Below are positions 16,650-25,112 of a stretch of DNA of 64,000 nt, piece after piece. The DNA lies in contig NZ_JAFIBI010000001.1 in the NCBI RefSeq assembly GCF_017832975.1, positions 930,001-994,000 on the forward strand, read 5' to 3'. Both the position numbers and the translations under genes were made by a program. The stretch's first letter is position 1, and every line of letters begins with the position of its first letter. This DNA is from Arthrobacter sp. PvP023. GTDB lineage: Bacteria > Actinomycetota > Actinomycetes > Actinomycetales > Micrococcaceae. The notes beneath the pieces were generated by a model. That model saw only the letters and a program-made list of their open reading frames with translations, did not search any database and was not told where the DNA came from.

Positions 16650-17987
16650 ATGTGCCTGCACGATCACACCCCTGCCGCCCTGCCTCCCGCTGCGGTTCCA
16701 CGCCGCGGCATCCTCGCCGGGGCGGCTGCCCTGGCCGGAATCTCAGTGGCAAGCCTTGCTGCCCAGCTTGGAAGTGCCCCGGCCGCGAAGGCGGAGGGCA
16801 ATGCGTCCAGTCCCGGCTACCCCGGCCGGCCCGCTTCACCGCAGCCCATGATCATCGAGGGCGGCACCATAGTGGATCCCAGGACCGGCGACGCCGTGGC
16901 AGACGGGGTCCTTGTGCTGGAAGGCGGCAAGGTCACCGCTGTCGGCAGCCGGGAGGAGACACGGCGTGCCGTGGCCGCGCTTGCAGGACGCGCCCGCACG
17001 GTGAATGCCGCCGGGCGCTTTGTCCTCCCCGGCCTCATCGACGTGCATGTCCATGCCAACGCGCTGGCCGATGCACGGGCCATCCTGCAGGGCGGCGCGA
17101 CCAGCGTCAGGAGCGGCTCGAGCAGCTTCTACCAGGACGTCGCCCTCGCCGCCCTCCCCGCCTGGGCCGCCGGCGCCTCGCCCCGGATGAGCCCGGCAGG
17201 GCTGTTCATTTCACCCGAGCTGGGGGACTCGCTCCTTGCAGACCCGGACCTTGCACCACTCGCATCCCTGTCCGGGGGAGTCACCGAACCATCGGACCTT
17301 GCCTACCTCACGCGCATCAACCTTAAACGCGGCGCGCAGGTGATCAAGACCCGGGCCAACCCCCGTGCAGGGCTGCCGGAACAGGACCCCCGAGAACTCG
17401 TCTACACCTACGATCAGCTCTCTGCCGTGGTCAAGGCCGCAGGCAAAGCAGGGGTGCTGTGCCATGCCTACAGCGCGGAAGGGATTGACGGAGCAGTCCG
17501 GGCCGGTGTTCGGAGCATCGAGCACGGCGTCTTCGTCACCGAGGAGACCATTTCCCGGATGGCCCGCCGAGGGACTTACTTCACGCCCACCATGGATGCC
17601 ATTACGGGCATGGCGGGCTCGCCCAATCCCATCCTCGCCGCCCGCGGCAAGGAATACACACCCATTATCAAAGCCGCCGTCAAAGCTGCCCATGAAGCCG
17701 GTGTGACCATCGTTGCCGGGACGGACTCTTTCGGATCCGACGTAACCCCGATTGGCACGGAAGTCCGTCTTCTTGCCGAGGCAGGGCTGTCTCCGCTGGA
17801 GGCGCTCAGGGCCGCGACGGTGAACGCCGCCGCCCTGCTCGGCTGGGGTGAAAGCGCGGGCCGTCTGGTGCGCGGTTCCTTCGCCGACGCCGTCATTGTG
17901 GACTCTGATCCTTTGACCAGCGCCTCGGCCATGGAACAAATCCGGGCTGTGGTGGCACAGGGGGTCCTTGTCCGGAACGAGCTCTGA
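16650..17987 (+). CDS. Exported amidohydrolase (prolidase/imidazolonepropionase-like), Tat signal
   Basis: A 445-residue protein. Residues 18-45 form a twin-arginine leader (PRRGILAGAAALAG) with a likely cut after AKA (about 48). The mature enzyme has H133 and H135 (DVHVH), K233 (VIKTRAN, the probable carboxylated lysine), H272 (CHAYS), H292 (SIEHG) and D359 (AGTDSF), the complete binuclear site of the COG1228 amidohydrolases. Export implies that the substrate is attacked outside the membrane and the product imported, possibly by the DUF3100 permease. GGAG lies 6 nt before the ATG. A TTG four codons upstream is less likely. Confidence 0.82.
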   Translation: MCLHDHTPAALPPAAVPRRGILAGAAALAGISVASLAAQLGSAPAAKAEGNASSPGYPGRPASPQPMIIEGGTIVDPRTGDAVADGVLVLEGGKVTAVGSREETRRAVAALAGRARTVNAAGRFVLPGLIDVHVHANALADARAILQGGATSVRSGSSSFYQDVALAALPAWAAGASPRMSPAGLFISPELGDSLLADPDLAPLASLSGGVTEPSDLAYLTRINLKRGAQVIKTRANPRAGLPEQDPRELVYTYDQLSAVVKAAGKAGVLCHAYSAEGIDGAVRAGVRSIEHGVFVTEETISRMARRGTYFTPTMDAITGMAGSPNPILAARGKEYTPIIKAAVKAAHEAGVTIVAGTDSFGSDVTPIGTEVRLLAEAGLSPLEALRAATVNAAALLGWGESAGRLVRGSFADAVIVDSDPLTSASAMEQIRAVVAQGVLVRNEL

Positions 17988-18073
17988 TCGAGAGCCAGGG
18001 GATAGCGGCGACGCTGTCCCCTCCCGCCTTCCCCTGCCCGAGCGCTTGACCGCACCCATTTAGAAAGCCACCC

Positions 18074-19060
18074 ATGACCCTGATTCTTAAGGCCTCCGAG
18101 CTCCAGGCCCTGGCCGATATGCCCGCGACGATTGCCGCCGTCGAACGCGTTTTTGCCGGCCTCAGCCGGGGCACCGCTGTCCAGCCGGCGCCGGACTCCC
18201 TCCTCCTGCCCTCGTCGGACGCGAGGTTCCTGCCGATGGCAGCACTGTCCGGCGCCGAGGAACTGGCATCCGTGAAACTGCTGGCGGACATCCCCGCGAA
18301 TCGGGAGTCCAGCCTCCCCACGCAACGGTCCACGATCATGCTCGTCTCCCAGCTGACCGGCGAAACCCTGGCCATCCTGGACGGCAAAGTACCCACACGG
18401 GTCCGGACTGCCGCCGCCAGCGCCGTGGCGACGAAGCTGCTCGCGAGGCCAAGCAGCACAACCCTGGGGCTGGTCGGGGCAGGTGCCCTGGCGGTGGCCC
18501 ATGTGGAAGCCATGTTGTCCGTCCTTCCGATCGAACACGTGGTGGTGTGGTCACGTTCCGCGGACACGGTCGCCGCCTTCTGCGCCGAAATATCCCATCA
18601 CGGCCTGAACATCACGCGGGCTGCCAGCGTCCGGGAAGTGGTGGAGGCTGCCGATGTGCTGTGCACCCTCACGCCGGCCGTTGAGCCTCTGGTTAAAGGT
18701 GAGTGGTTCAAGCCCGGGCTGCACGTCAACGCCGTCGGATCCCGTCCCCGCGCTGACCACCGGGAGATAGATTCGGCGGGTATGGTGAGGGCGAGGGTCT
18801 TCGTGGACAGCCTGGCCACGGCCAGGGCAAAATCCGGCGGGCTCATCATCCCGGTGGCCGAAGGTGTGATGGGCTTTGAGGACGTGGAAGCCGAACTTGG
18901 TGACGTGGCTGCCGGGACACGACCAGGCCGCGTCAGTGCTGAGGACGTAACCTTGTTCAATTCGGTAGGTATCGGTCTGCAGGACCTTGCCATCGGGCGG
19001 CTCCTGTACGACGCTGCGCTCAACAAGGGCGTTGGCACCCGGGTGGCGCTGAATAACTGA
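18074..19060 (+). CDS. Ornithine cyclodeaminase / mu-crystallin family protein
   Basis: A 328-residue protein. RTAAASAVATKLLARP followed by LGLVGAGALA (the Rossmann loop) and the C-terminal NAVGSRPRADHREID are the hallmarks of this family. Members are NAD(P)H-dependent ornithine cyclodeaminases, alanine dehydrogenases or ketimine reductases. Its place after two amidohydrolases and just before the GntR gene suggests it reduces an imine or deaminates the amino product of the hydrolases; this is inference. It lies 86 bases after the exported amidohydrolase. Confidence 0.85.
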   Translation: MTLILKASELQALADMPATIAAVERVFAGLSRGTAVQPAPDSLLLPSSDARFLPMAALSGAEELASVKLLADIPANRESSLPTQRSTIMLVSQLTGETLAILDGKVPTRVRTAAASAVATKLLARPSSTTLGLVGAGALAVAHVEAMLSVLPIEHVVVWSRSADTVAAFCAEISHHGLNITRAASVREVVEAADVLCTLTPAVEPLVKGEWFKPGLHVNAVGSRPRADHREIDSAGMVRARVFVDSLATARAKSGGLIIPVAEGVMGFEDVEAELGDVAAGTRPGRVSAEDVTLFNSVGIGLQDLAIGRLLYDAALNKGVGTRVALNN

Positions 19061-19104
19061 GAAGCTGCGGAAGCAAGACGCCGCAGCAATAACGGGAGGC
19101 ATGA

Positions 19105-19773
19105 ATGACGGTCCAAGCGGAATCTCCCGCGTCCTCGTCTGACACGGCCCGGGCGCGGATCCGGGAACTGATCATTTCAGGCGACTTCGCTCCGGGGTCC
19201 CGGCTCAGGGAACGTGAGCTGTCCCAGACCTTGGCCGTTTCCCGGGTACCCGTCCGGGAAGCCCTCCAGCAGCTCGAAGCCGAAGGCTTCATTGACACGT
19301 CCCCCCGGCGTGGTGCCACCGTCAAGCAGATCACCCTGCGCGACGTCAACGAACTCTTTGATGTGCGGCTCAGCCTGGAAGTCCTCGCCGCACGCCTCGC
19401 TGCCCAAGCCGCGGCAAAGGGTCAGTCGTCGTCGCGGCTGCAGCACATGATGGACCAGGCGGAAGAAGCAACCCTGCGCCACGACCACGAGCAGATACCG
19501 CTCAGCAATACGGCCCTGCATGCAGAGATCGTAGCGATGGGGGGCAACTCGCTGCTGGAGTACTCCATGAAGCCGCTGCTGGGCCGGATGCAGTGGCTGT
19601 TCACCCTGACCGGACACCGTGACCCGCAGGTGCAGTGCGCTGAGCACCTGAGCCTGTGCAAGGCCATCTACGACGGCAAGGCGGAACTGGCAGCGGCGTT
19701 GGCCTTCGCGCATGTGGAGCTGGGCCGCGAGCCGTCGCTCCAAGGACTGGCCGGGCGCCTGCCCGAGAGCTGA
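19105..19773 (+). CDS. GntR-family regulator, FCD (FadR) subgroup
   Basis: A 222-residue protein. The N-terminal winged helix reads SRLRERELSQTLAVSRVPVREALQQLEAEGFIDTSPRRGATV, a classical GntR DNA-binding domain. The C-terminal two thirds form an FCD ligand domain with LFDVRLSLEVLAARLAA and the later histidines (H near ALHAEIV, and FAHVELG) that usually hold a metal. It is last in the rightward run and is the best candidate to bind the two TTGGTATACCAA sites. The likely effector is an organic acid or amide made by the cluster. Confidence 0.88.
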   Translation: MTVQAESPASSSDTARARIRELIISGDFAPGSRLRERELSQTLAVSRVPVREALQQLEAEGFIDTSPRRGATVKQITLRDVNELFDVRLSLEVLAARLAAQAAAKGQSSSRLQHMMDQAEEATLRHDHEQIPLSNTALHAEIVAMGGNSLLEYSMKPLLGRMQWLFTLTGHRDPQVQCAEHLSLCKAIYDGKAELAAALAFAHVELGREPSLQGLAGRLPES

Positions 19774-19809
19774 CCGGACAAGCTGACCGGGTCAAGCTGA
19801 TCGAAAGCA

Positions 19810-19845
19810 AACGGACGACGGCGGGAGGTCCCGCCGTCGTCCGTT
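19810..19845. repeat. Palindromic repeat copy
   Basis: AACGGACGACGGCGGGA, GG centre, then the exact reverse complement: a 17-bp stem. It stands between the convergent GntR and DUF3100 genes. Confidence 0.95.
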
Positions 19846-19865
19846 CACTTATGCCGAAAGCCCGG

Positions 19866-19930
19866 GGAGTTTTTGTCCAGATAGCGCGAGTTGAGAACCC
19901 CGTAAGCCGCTGTATCTGGACAAAAACTCC
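19866..19930. terminator. 18-bp inverted repeat between convergent genes
   Basis: GGAGTTTTTGTCCAGATA (19866-19883) and its exact reverse complement (19913-19930) enclose a 29-base loop. It ends 3 bases before the leftward DUF3100 stop. It may be a two-way terminator, since each strand has a T5 run in an arm, or a conserved structured element of unknown role. It is unrelated in sequence to the GC-rich palindromes. Confidence 0.55.
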
Positions 19931-19933
19931 GTA

Positions 19934-21307
19934 TCAGTGCCAGAGCCCCAGGGCGAACTCTGCAATCACGGTGGAGAGCAGGAAGGAAGCCGTGATGGCC
20001 ACCAGGCCCACCGGGATGATCTTCCAGCCGATGTTCTTCAGCAGCGGGATGTCCTTGCCCAGCGACAGGCCCGCCAGCGTCAGCATGACCGTGGCGATGG
20101 ACAGGAAGTCCACCGTCTTGACCGCGGCGTTGAGCGCCTCTGCCCCGAAGAACCAGGGGCTGGAGATGTACGCGCCGATGGTGGTGATGAAAACGATCGC
20201 CGAGATCTTCCGGGTGACCTTCGCCAGGGCAATGCTGACCAGCACCAGGGCCAGCATGATGGCGTACCCGGCCACAATGGTCAGGCTGAACCCCTTGGCC
20301 GCCACGGAAGCCGTGGCGATACCGAGGACCGTCAGGACCGACAGGGACAGCCACAACGGGAGCTTGATGGCTGCCGAGGATTCAGCGACGCGCTCGCGGA
20401 ACAGGCGGTTTTCCTCGGCCTGTGCTGCCTCGCGGTCGATGTCGGCGGCGCTGCGCTCGGCGGGGGCGCCCGCCGTGACGGCGGCGGCTTCGCGGGCTGT
20501 CTGCTTCCGGGTGAGCGCCTTGTAGAAACGGTCGGCCAGCGGAAGGGCAATGTAGATGCCGACGTAGACGCCCAGGACGGTGGTGATCAGGTTGGACACC
20601 GCTGCCATGCCCAGGATGGCTTCCTGGTCGGCCGGGTAGGCGGCGACGATGCTGGCCGCGGAGGCCGCCATCATGGACCCGGAACCCACGCCGGCGCCCA
20701 TCGCCAGGGCCAGCGGATCGAAGATCTTCCAGTTGGCCACCAACGAGGTGAGGAGGGTGATGAACACGGCTCCGAACAGGGTGCCGAAAACGTACATGGC
20801 CAGCACGCCGCGGTACTGGTCCGAATCCGGCCCGTACTTTTCCGAGACCATGGCAAACGACGGTTCCCGGTCCAGGGAGAAGGTGGCACCCACAGTTGCC
20901 TTGCCCATCCGGAGCAGGACGGCCAGGGGGAGTGCCAGCACGATGGTGCCCAGCAGGTGGCCTACCTCCTGGAGGAGCAGCGCCGGCCCGGCCTTGATGA
21001 GGCTGGGGAGGCTGGGCCCAATGTTGAACGCCAGCCGGGCCACCAGCAGCAGTACGGCGACGCCCACCAGGGCGGCCGCAACGCGCTGGAGGTCAAGGCC
21101 CAGCGGCTTGAATTTCTGGATGGAGACGAGCAGGCCCACAATGAGGCCCCACACCATGGGGAAGATGATGATGGCGCCGATTCCGACGTCGATCTTGGCC
21201 TGGCCGATGAACTGGACCGCGACGGCGATCACCAGGGCCAGGGCGGCAATGGGGATGGTCAGCTTGGTGCCGGCCTTATCTATCCGCGCTGTTTTGGTGG
21301 TGCTCAT
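19934..21307 (-). CDS. DUF3100 family membrane permease, copy 2
   Basis: A 457-residue polytopic membrane protein, a paralogue of the gene at 13348. The shared blocks are PALLLQEVGHLLGTIVLALPLAVLL, the ATFSLDREPSFAM loop and GAGVGSGSMMAA. A hydrophilic Glu/Ala-rich loop sits in the middle. The ATG overlaps the TGA of the M20 hydrolase gene (ATGA), so the two are co-translated. Pairing of a DUF3100 carrier with an M20 amidase suggests uptake of an N-acylated compound; the substrate is not known. Confidence 0.85.
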   Translation of the reverse strand: MSTTKTARIDKAGTKLTIPIAALALVIAVAVQFIGQAKIDVGIGAIIIFPMVWGLIVGLLVSIQKFKPLGLDLQRVAAALVGVAVLLLVARLAFNIGPSLPSLIKAGPALLLQEVGHLLGTIVLALPLAVLLRMGKATVGATFSLDREPSFAMVSEKYGPDSDQYRGVLAMYVFGTLFGAVFITLLTSLVANWKIFDPLALAMGAGVGSGSMMAASAASIVAAYPADQEAILGMAAVSNLITTVLGVYVGIYIALPLADRFYKALTRKQTAREAAAVTAGAPAERSAADIDREAAQAEENRLFRERVAESSAAIKLPLWLSLSVLTVLGIATASVAAKGFSLTIVAGYAIMLALVLVSIALAKVTRKISAIVFITTIGAYISSPWFFGAEALNAAVKTVDFLSIATVMLTLAGLSLGKDIPLLKNIGWKIIPVGLVAITASFLLSTVIAEFALGLWH

Positions 21308-22530
21308 GATGTGCCTTCCTGGGTGAAAGTACGACGGCGGTATGCCGCTTTGATGAAGCGTTCTCTTTGGGCGGGGGTTGAGGCTGCGGCGGCGACGGTC
21401 CAGGCCAGCGCGGTGGCTGCCTCGAACATCACCCCGTACGCCTCGGGGGAGTCGGCAAGCGCGGCGAACGCATGCGAGTGGATGGGGACGTCGGCACCCG
21501 GGATGCTCAGCCACGGATGCAGCGACGGGATGACCTGGGAGATGTTGCCCATGTCGGTGGAGCCGCCGCTGAGGCCCGACGAACGGGAGATGTCCTTGCC
21601 GAACACCTCCATCGCATCAGCCCAGTGCGCAGCCAGGGCATCGTCCTGGAGGAGGGGCTCGTAGAGGGGTTCTGCCTCCTCGATGACCAGCGTTGTTCCG
21701 GTGGCCAGCGCCGCACCCTCGAAACAGCGGCGGACGCGCTGGTGCAGCGCATCGTATTCCGGCAGCGTGAAGGCCCGGCATTCAAACTGGACCACCGCCC
21801 GTTCCGGAATGATGTTGGTGACGTGTCCGGCCTCCTCAACGAAGCAGGCGATGCGGTGGTCAGCGGGGATCTGCTGGCGGAGCAGTCCGATGGCCACCTG
21901 GCTCAGCACGGCCGCGTCCGCGGCGTTCACGCCCAGGTGCGGCGCCGCTGCCGCGTGTGCGGCCTTTCCCGTGAACGTCGCCTTGTACCGGCCCACGGCC
22001 TGCGCACTGGTGCCGGCGGGGTTGTAGGTCAGCCCGTCCTGGACGGGATGGACCATCAAAGCGAGACCGACGCCGTCGAACGCTCCCCGCTCCAGCATGA
22101 GCGCCTTGCCGCCGCCATGCTCCTCGGCCGGGGTTCCGATGGCCTTCAGCGTGATGCCCAGCTCATCCACGTACGGTTGCAGGGCCAACGCGGCGGCCAC
22201 TGATGCGCCCGCGATCAGGTTGTGCCCGCAGGCGTGCCCGATGTCCGGGAGCGCATCGTATTCCACGCACAGCGCCACGGTCAGTTCGCCGCTGCCCGCG
22301 CTCGCGGTGAACGCTGTGGGGAGCCCGCCGGTGCCGCGTTCCACCTCGAAGCCGCCTTCGGCCAGCAGCGCCGCTGCCGCCTCGGCGGAACGGACCTCCT
22401 CGAAGGAGATCTCCTGGAGGTCGTGGATCTCCCTGGCCAATTCCTGGACGCGGGGTTTCCAGTTTTCGACGCCGTCCGCGAGGGCGCCGCGGAGCGTCGC
22501 CAGAGCGGGGCTTGAGTCTGTCAGTTCCAT
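21304..22530 (-). CDS. M20-family amidohydrolase (AbgB-like)
   Basis: A 408-residue metallohydrolase. The metal ligands are visible in CVEYDALPDIGHACGHNL (D and H), GTPAEEHGGGKA (E-E) and HPVQDGLTYNP. The lid/dimer domain begins GRYKATFTGKAAHAAAAP, and a last histidine lies in IPIHSHAF-like PGADVPIHSHAF. This is the aminoacylase/p-aminobenzoyl-glutamate hydrolase branch that cleaves N-acyl amino acids. It is third in the RpiR operon and co-translated with the permease. Confidence 0.87.
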   Translation of the reverse strand: MELTDSSPALATLRGALADGVENWKPRVQELAREIHDLQEISFEEVRSAEAAAALLAEGGFEVERGTGGLPTAFTASAGSGELTVALCVEYDALPDIGHACGHNLIAGASVAAALALQPYVDELGITLKAIGTPAEEHGGGKALMLERGAFDGVGLALMVHPVQDGLTYNPAGTSAQAVGRYKATFTGKAAHAAAAPHLGVNAADAAVLSQVAIGLLRQQIPADHRIACFVEEAGHVTNIIPERAVVQFECRAFTLPEYDALHQRVRRCFEGAALATGTTLVIEEAEPLYEPLLQDDALAAHWADAMEVFGKDISRSSGLSGGSTDMGNISQVIPSLHPWLSIPGADVPIHSHAFAALADSPEAYGVMFEAATALAWTVAAAASTPAQRERFIKAAYRRRTFTQEGTS

Positions 22531-22558
22531 GAGTATCTGCCTGCTCTCGTAGGACGCT

Positions 22559-24106
22559 TTAGTAGGACAGGGACGGGAAGGGGGAGCCGGCTGAGCGCGT
22601 GGGCACCCAGACCGCCTTCGTCTGGGTGTACTCGTCCAGGACGCCCGGGCCGGACGAGCGGCCGTGGCCGGAATCGCCGAAGCCGCCGAACGGAACGGCC
22701 ACGTGGATGGTCTTGTAGGAGTTGATCCAGAAGGTGCCGGCCTTCACCTCGCGGGCAATGTGGTGCGCGCGGGAAATGTCGGACGTCCACACCGCCCCGG
22801 CCAGGCCGAAGCTGGTGTTGTTGGCCCGGGCAATGGCCTCTGCTTCGGTGTCGAACGCGTCCGCGCCCACCACCGGGCCGAACACCTCCGTGGTTTCCAG
22901 GCGGTTCGCGGGCGTGACGCCGTCCAGCAGGGTGGGCATGACCCAGTGCCCGCCGGAGAGTGCGGACCCGGCGAGGGCGTCCGGAAGCGCCGCCCCGGTG
23001 ACCCGGCGGCCGCCGTCGTGCATTCCTGCCTCGATGAGGGTGTTGACCGTGGCGAACTGCTGGGCCGTGATGATCGGACCCACCTCGGTGTCCGCGCTGA
23101 GCGGGTCGCCCACCCGCAGCCGCGCCGCACGGTCGGCCACCAGCTCAATGAACTGCGCGTGCACGCTCCGCTCCACCAGGAGCCGAGACCCGGCCACGCA
23201 TGACTGCCCCGCGCCGGAGAAGATCGCCGAGATGGCGCCGTCGGCGGCGCGCTCCAGGTCCGCGTCGGCGAACACGATGTTCGCGCTTTTGCCGCCGAGT
23301 TCCAGCAGGGCGGGAATCCCGGCCTGCGCAGCCGCAACAGCCACGCGCCGGCCGGTGGGGACGGAACCGATGAAGCTGATCTTGCCCACGCGCCGGTCCG
23401 TGGTGAGGGCCGCGCCCACGGTCTGGCCCAGCCCTGCCGCCACGTTGAAAACGCCTGCCGGCAGCCCCGCTTCGTGCGCCAGCTGGGCGAGCCGGACCGA
23501 GGATGCCGGAGTGAATTCGCTGGGCTTGATGATCACGGCATTGCCGGCGGCCAGCGGGGCGGCCGAGTTCCAGCCCGCCGTAAACAGGGGGGCGTTCCAA
23601 GGCGTGATGGCGACGACGACGCCCCACGGGACGCGTTCGGTGTAGGTGTGCCACGGGCCGGGGACCGGGATGGTGAGGCCCGTCAGCTTGTCTGCCCAGC
23701 CCGCGTAGTAGCCGAACATTTCAGCCACTTTGGCGGCTTCGACGCGGGCGTCGCGGATGGGTTTGCCGGTGGTGGCGGACTCGAGGATGGCAAGTTCCTC
23801 GCCGTGTGCTTCCACGACGCGGCTGACGTTGCGCAGGATGCCTGCCCGTTCGAAGCCGTTCATCTTGCCCCAGGCTGCCGCGCCCGCCGTCGAGCTTTCC
23901 AGGATGGCGTTGGCACCCTCGGTGCCGGGGTCCGCGTAGGTGGCAAAAGCTTCGCCGGTGGCCGCCGCGGTGAGCGTGATGCCCTCGCCGCTGCCGGCGA
24001 CAACGCGGCCGTCAAGGAAAGCGCCCAGGCCGGCCGGAAAGGCTGCGTCGAGGACGGTCCGGGCGGTGGCCGCCGAGGAGGAGGTAGGTGCTGTGATGAT
24101 GCTCAA
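22559..24106 (-). CDS. NAD(P)-dependent aldehyde dehydrogenase
   Basis: A 515-residue enzyme with all ALDH landmarks: PWNAPLF, NAVIIKPSEFTP, FIGSVPTGRRVA, catalytic glutamate in LELGGKSANIVF, catalytic cysteine in GAGQSCVAGSRL, and EVFGPV. It oxidises an aldehyde to the acid. The start is a TTG (24104-24106) behind GAAGGA; no ATG is available in frame near it. Its neighbours (a hydroxyacid dehydrogenase upstream, an amidase downstream) suggest it works on a semialdehyde or amino-aldehyde derived from the imported amide. Confidence 0.9.
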   Translation of the reverse strand: MSIITAPTSSSAATARTVLDAAFPAGLGAFLDGRVVAGSGEGITLTAAATGEAFATYADPGTEGANAILESSTAGAAAWGKMNGFERAGILRNVSRVVEAHGEELAILESATTGKPIRDARVEAAKVAEMFGYYAGWADKLTGLTIPVPGPWHTYTERVPWGVVVAITPWNAPLFTAGWNSAAPLAAGNAVIIKPSEFTPASSVRLAQLAHEAGLPAGVFNVAAGLGQTVGAALTTDRRVGKISFIGSVPTGRRVAVAAAQAGIPALLELGGKSANIVFADADLERAADGAISAIFSGAGQSCVAGSRLLVERSVHAQFIELVADRAARLRVGDPLSADTEVGPIITAQQFATVNTLIEAGMHDGGRRVTGAALPDALAGSALSGGHWVMPTLLDGVTPANRLETTEVFGPVVGADAFDTEAEAIARANNTSFGLAGAVWTSDISRAHHIAREVKAGTFWINSYKTIHVAVPFGGFGDSGHGRSSGPGVLDEYTQTKAVWVPTRSAGSPFPSLSY

Positions 24107-24139
24107 GGTGATGGTCCTTCGGGGCTGGGACTTGGGGGC

Positions 24140-25057
24140 TTAGGCGACGGCGGTGGTGCCGTTTGTGGCGGACGGCGCGCCGGCTGGCGTGATGGCAGGG
24201 GCGACGGTCCTGGCGATTTCGGTGAAGTCGGCGCGCGGCCCGAGGGCGGCGAGGGCGTCCTGCCACTGGCCGGCCACGGCTGCAAGGAGGGCCGGGCTTT
24301 CGCCGATCTGGGCGGCGACCTCCACGGCGAGGGCGGCATCGCGGGCCATCAAGCCGAGCGAGAAGCCGGAATCGTGGGTGCCGCTGAGCACCCAGTTGGG
24401 GTACATGTTGGCCGAGACTTTGCTGCCGCCGGAGGCTTCGCTGATGCTGGCCGCCGCCTTGGCGGGATCGATGCCGTAGGCCTTGGCCACTCCGAGCGCC
24501 TCGCCCACTGAGACAAGGTTGGCCGCTGCCAGGACGTTGTTGAGGAGCTTGACCACGTTGCCGCTGCCGGGTCCGCCGATGTGGCTGTACTTGCCGCCGG
24601 TTAGGGCGAGCAGGACGGGTTCGGCAGCCTTCAGGGCGGCGTCCGTTGCGCCGACGAAGGCGCTCAGGGAGCCCGTTGCCGCACCGTCGCGGCCACCGGA
24701 GACCGGAGCGTCCACGAAGGCCGCGCCCTGTGCGTCGGCGAGGTCTGCCATCTGCTTGCTGGTGGCAGGTTCGGAGGTGGTGGTGTCAATGATCGCCAAG
24801 GTCCCCGGTACGGCCAGGAGCCGGGGAACGGTGGTTTCCACGATGCTGGCGGCAGGCAGTGAGAGGACGGCGTAGGGGGTACCGGCGACGTCCTCAAGGC
24901 TGGCGGTGGTGGCGATGCCGGTTTGGGCGGCGGCGGTCCGGGCGGCCTCGGAGGGGTCGAAGCCGGTGACGTCCCAGCCGGCTTTGTGCAGCGTGGCAGC
25001 CATGGCTCCGCCCATGGCTCCAAGGCCAATGACGGCTATGCGGGTGCTGGTGTTCAT
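24140..25057 (-). CDS. NAD(P)-dependent beta-hydroxyacid dehydrogenase
   Basis: A 305-residue protein. IAVIGLGAMGGAMA is the dinucleotide loop, DAPVSGGRDGAATGSLSAFVGA is the substrate motif, and the catalytic lysine lies in GSGNVVKLLNNVL. This matches the 3-hydroxyisobutyrate dehydrogenase / tartronate semialdehyde reductase family. It would interconvert a hydroxyacid and its semialdehyde, and so pairs naturally with the ALDH that follows 33 bases downstream. CAGGAG precedes the ATG. Confidence 0.87.
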   Translation of the reverse strand: MNTSTRIAVIGLGAMGGAMAATLHKAGWDVTGFDPSEAARTAAAQTGIATTASLEDVAGTPYAVLSLPAASIVETTVPRLLAVPGTLAIIDTTTSEPATSKQMADLADAQGAAFVDAPVSGGRDGAATGSLSAFVGATDAALKAAEPVLLALTGGKYSHIGGPGSGNVVKLLNNVLAAANLVSVGEALGVAKAYGIDPAKAAASISEASGGSKVSANMYPNWVLSGTHDSGFSLGLMARDAALAVEVAAQIGESPALLAAVAGQWQDALAALGPRADFTEIARTVAPAITPAGAPSATNGTTAVA

Positions 25058-25112
25058 GAACTACTCCTGGAATATGCGCCGGGCGTGAAGGGTGTGGGGG
25101 GTAAAGGGTGCG

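Noticed and set aside
21331..21341. ACGACGGCGG, half of the palindrome core
   Set aside because: It lies within the M20 coding frame (YRRRTF) and has no matching arm nearby; probably chance or codon bias.
19937..21664. 575-codon frame opposite the DUF3100 and M20 genes
   Set aside because: Composition (Gly, Gln, Asp, His rich) is that of an antisense shadow; the opposite strand encodes recognised membrane and enzyme motifs.
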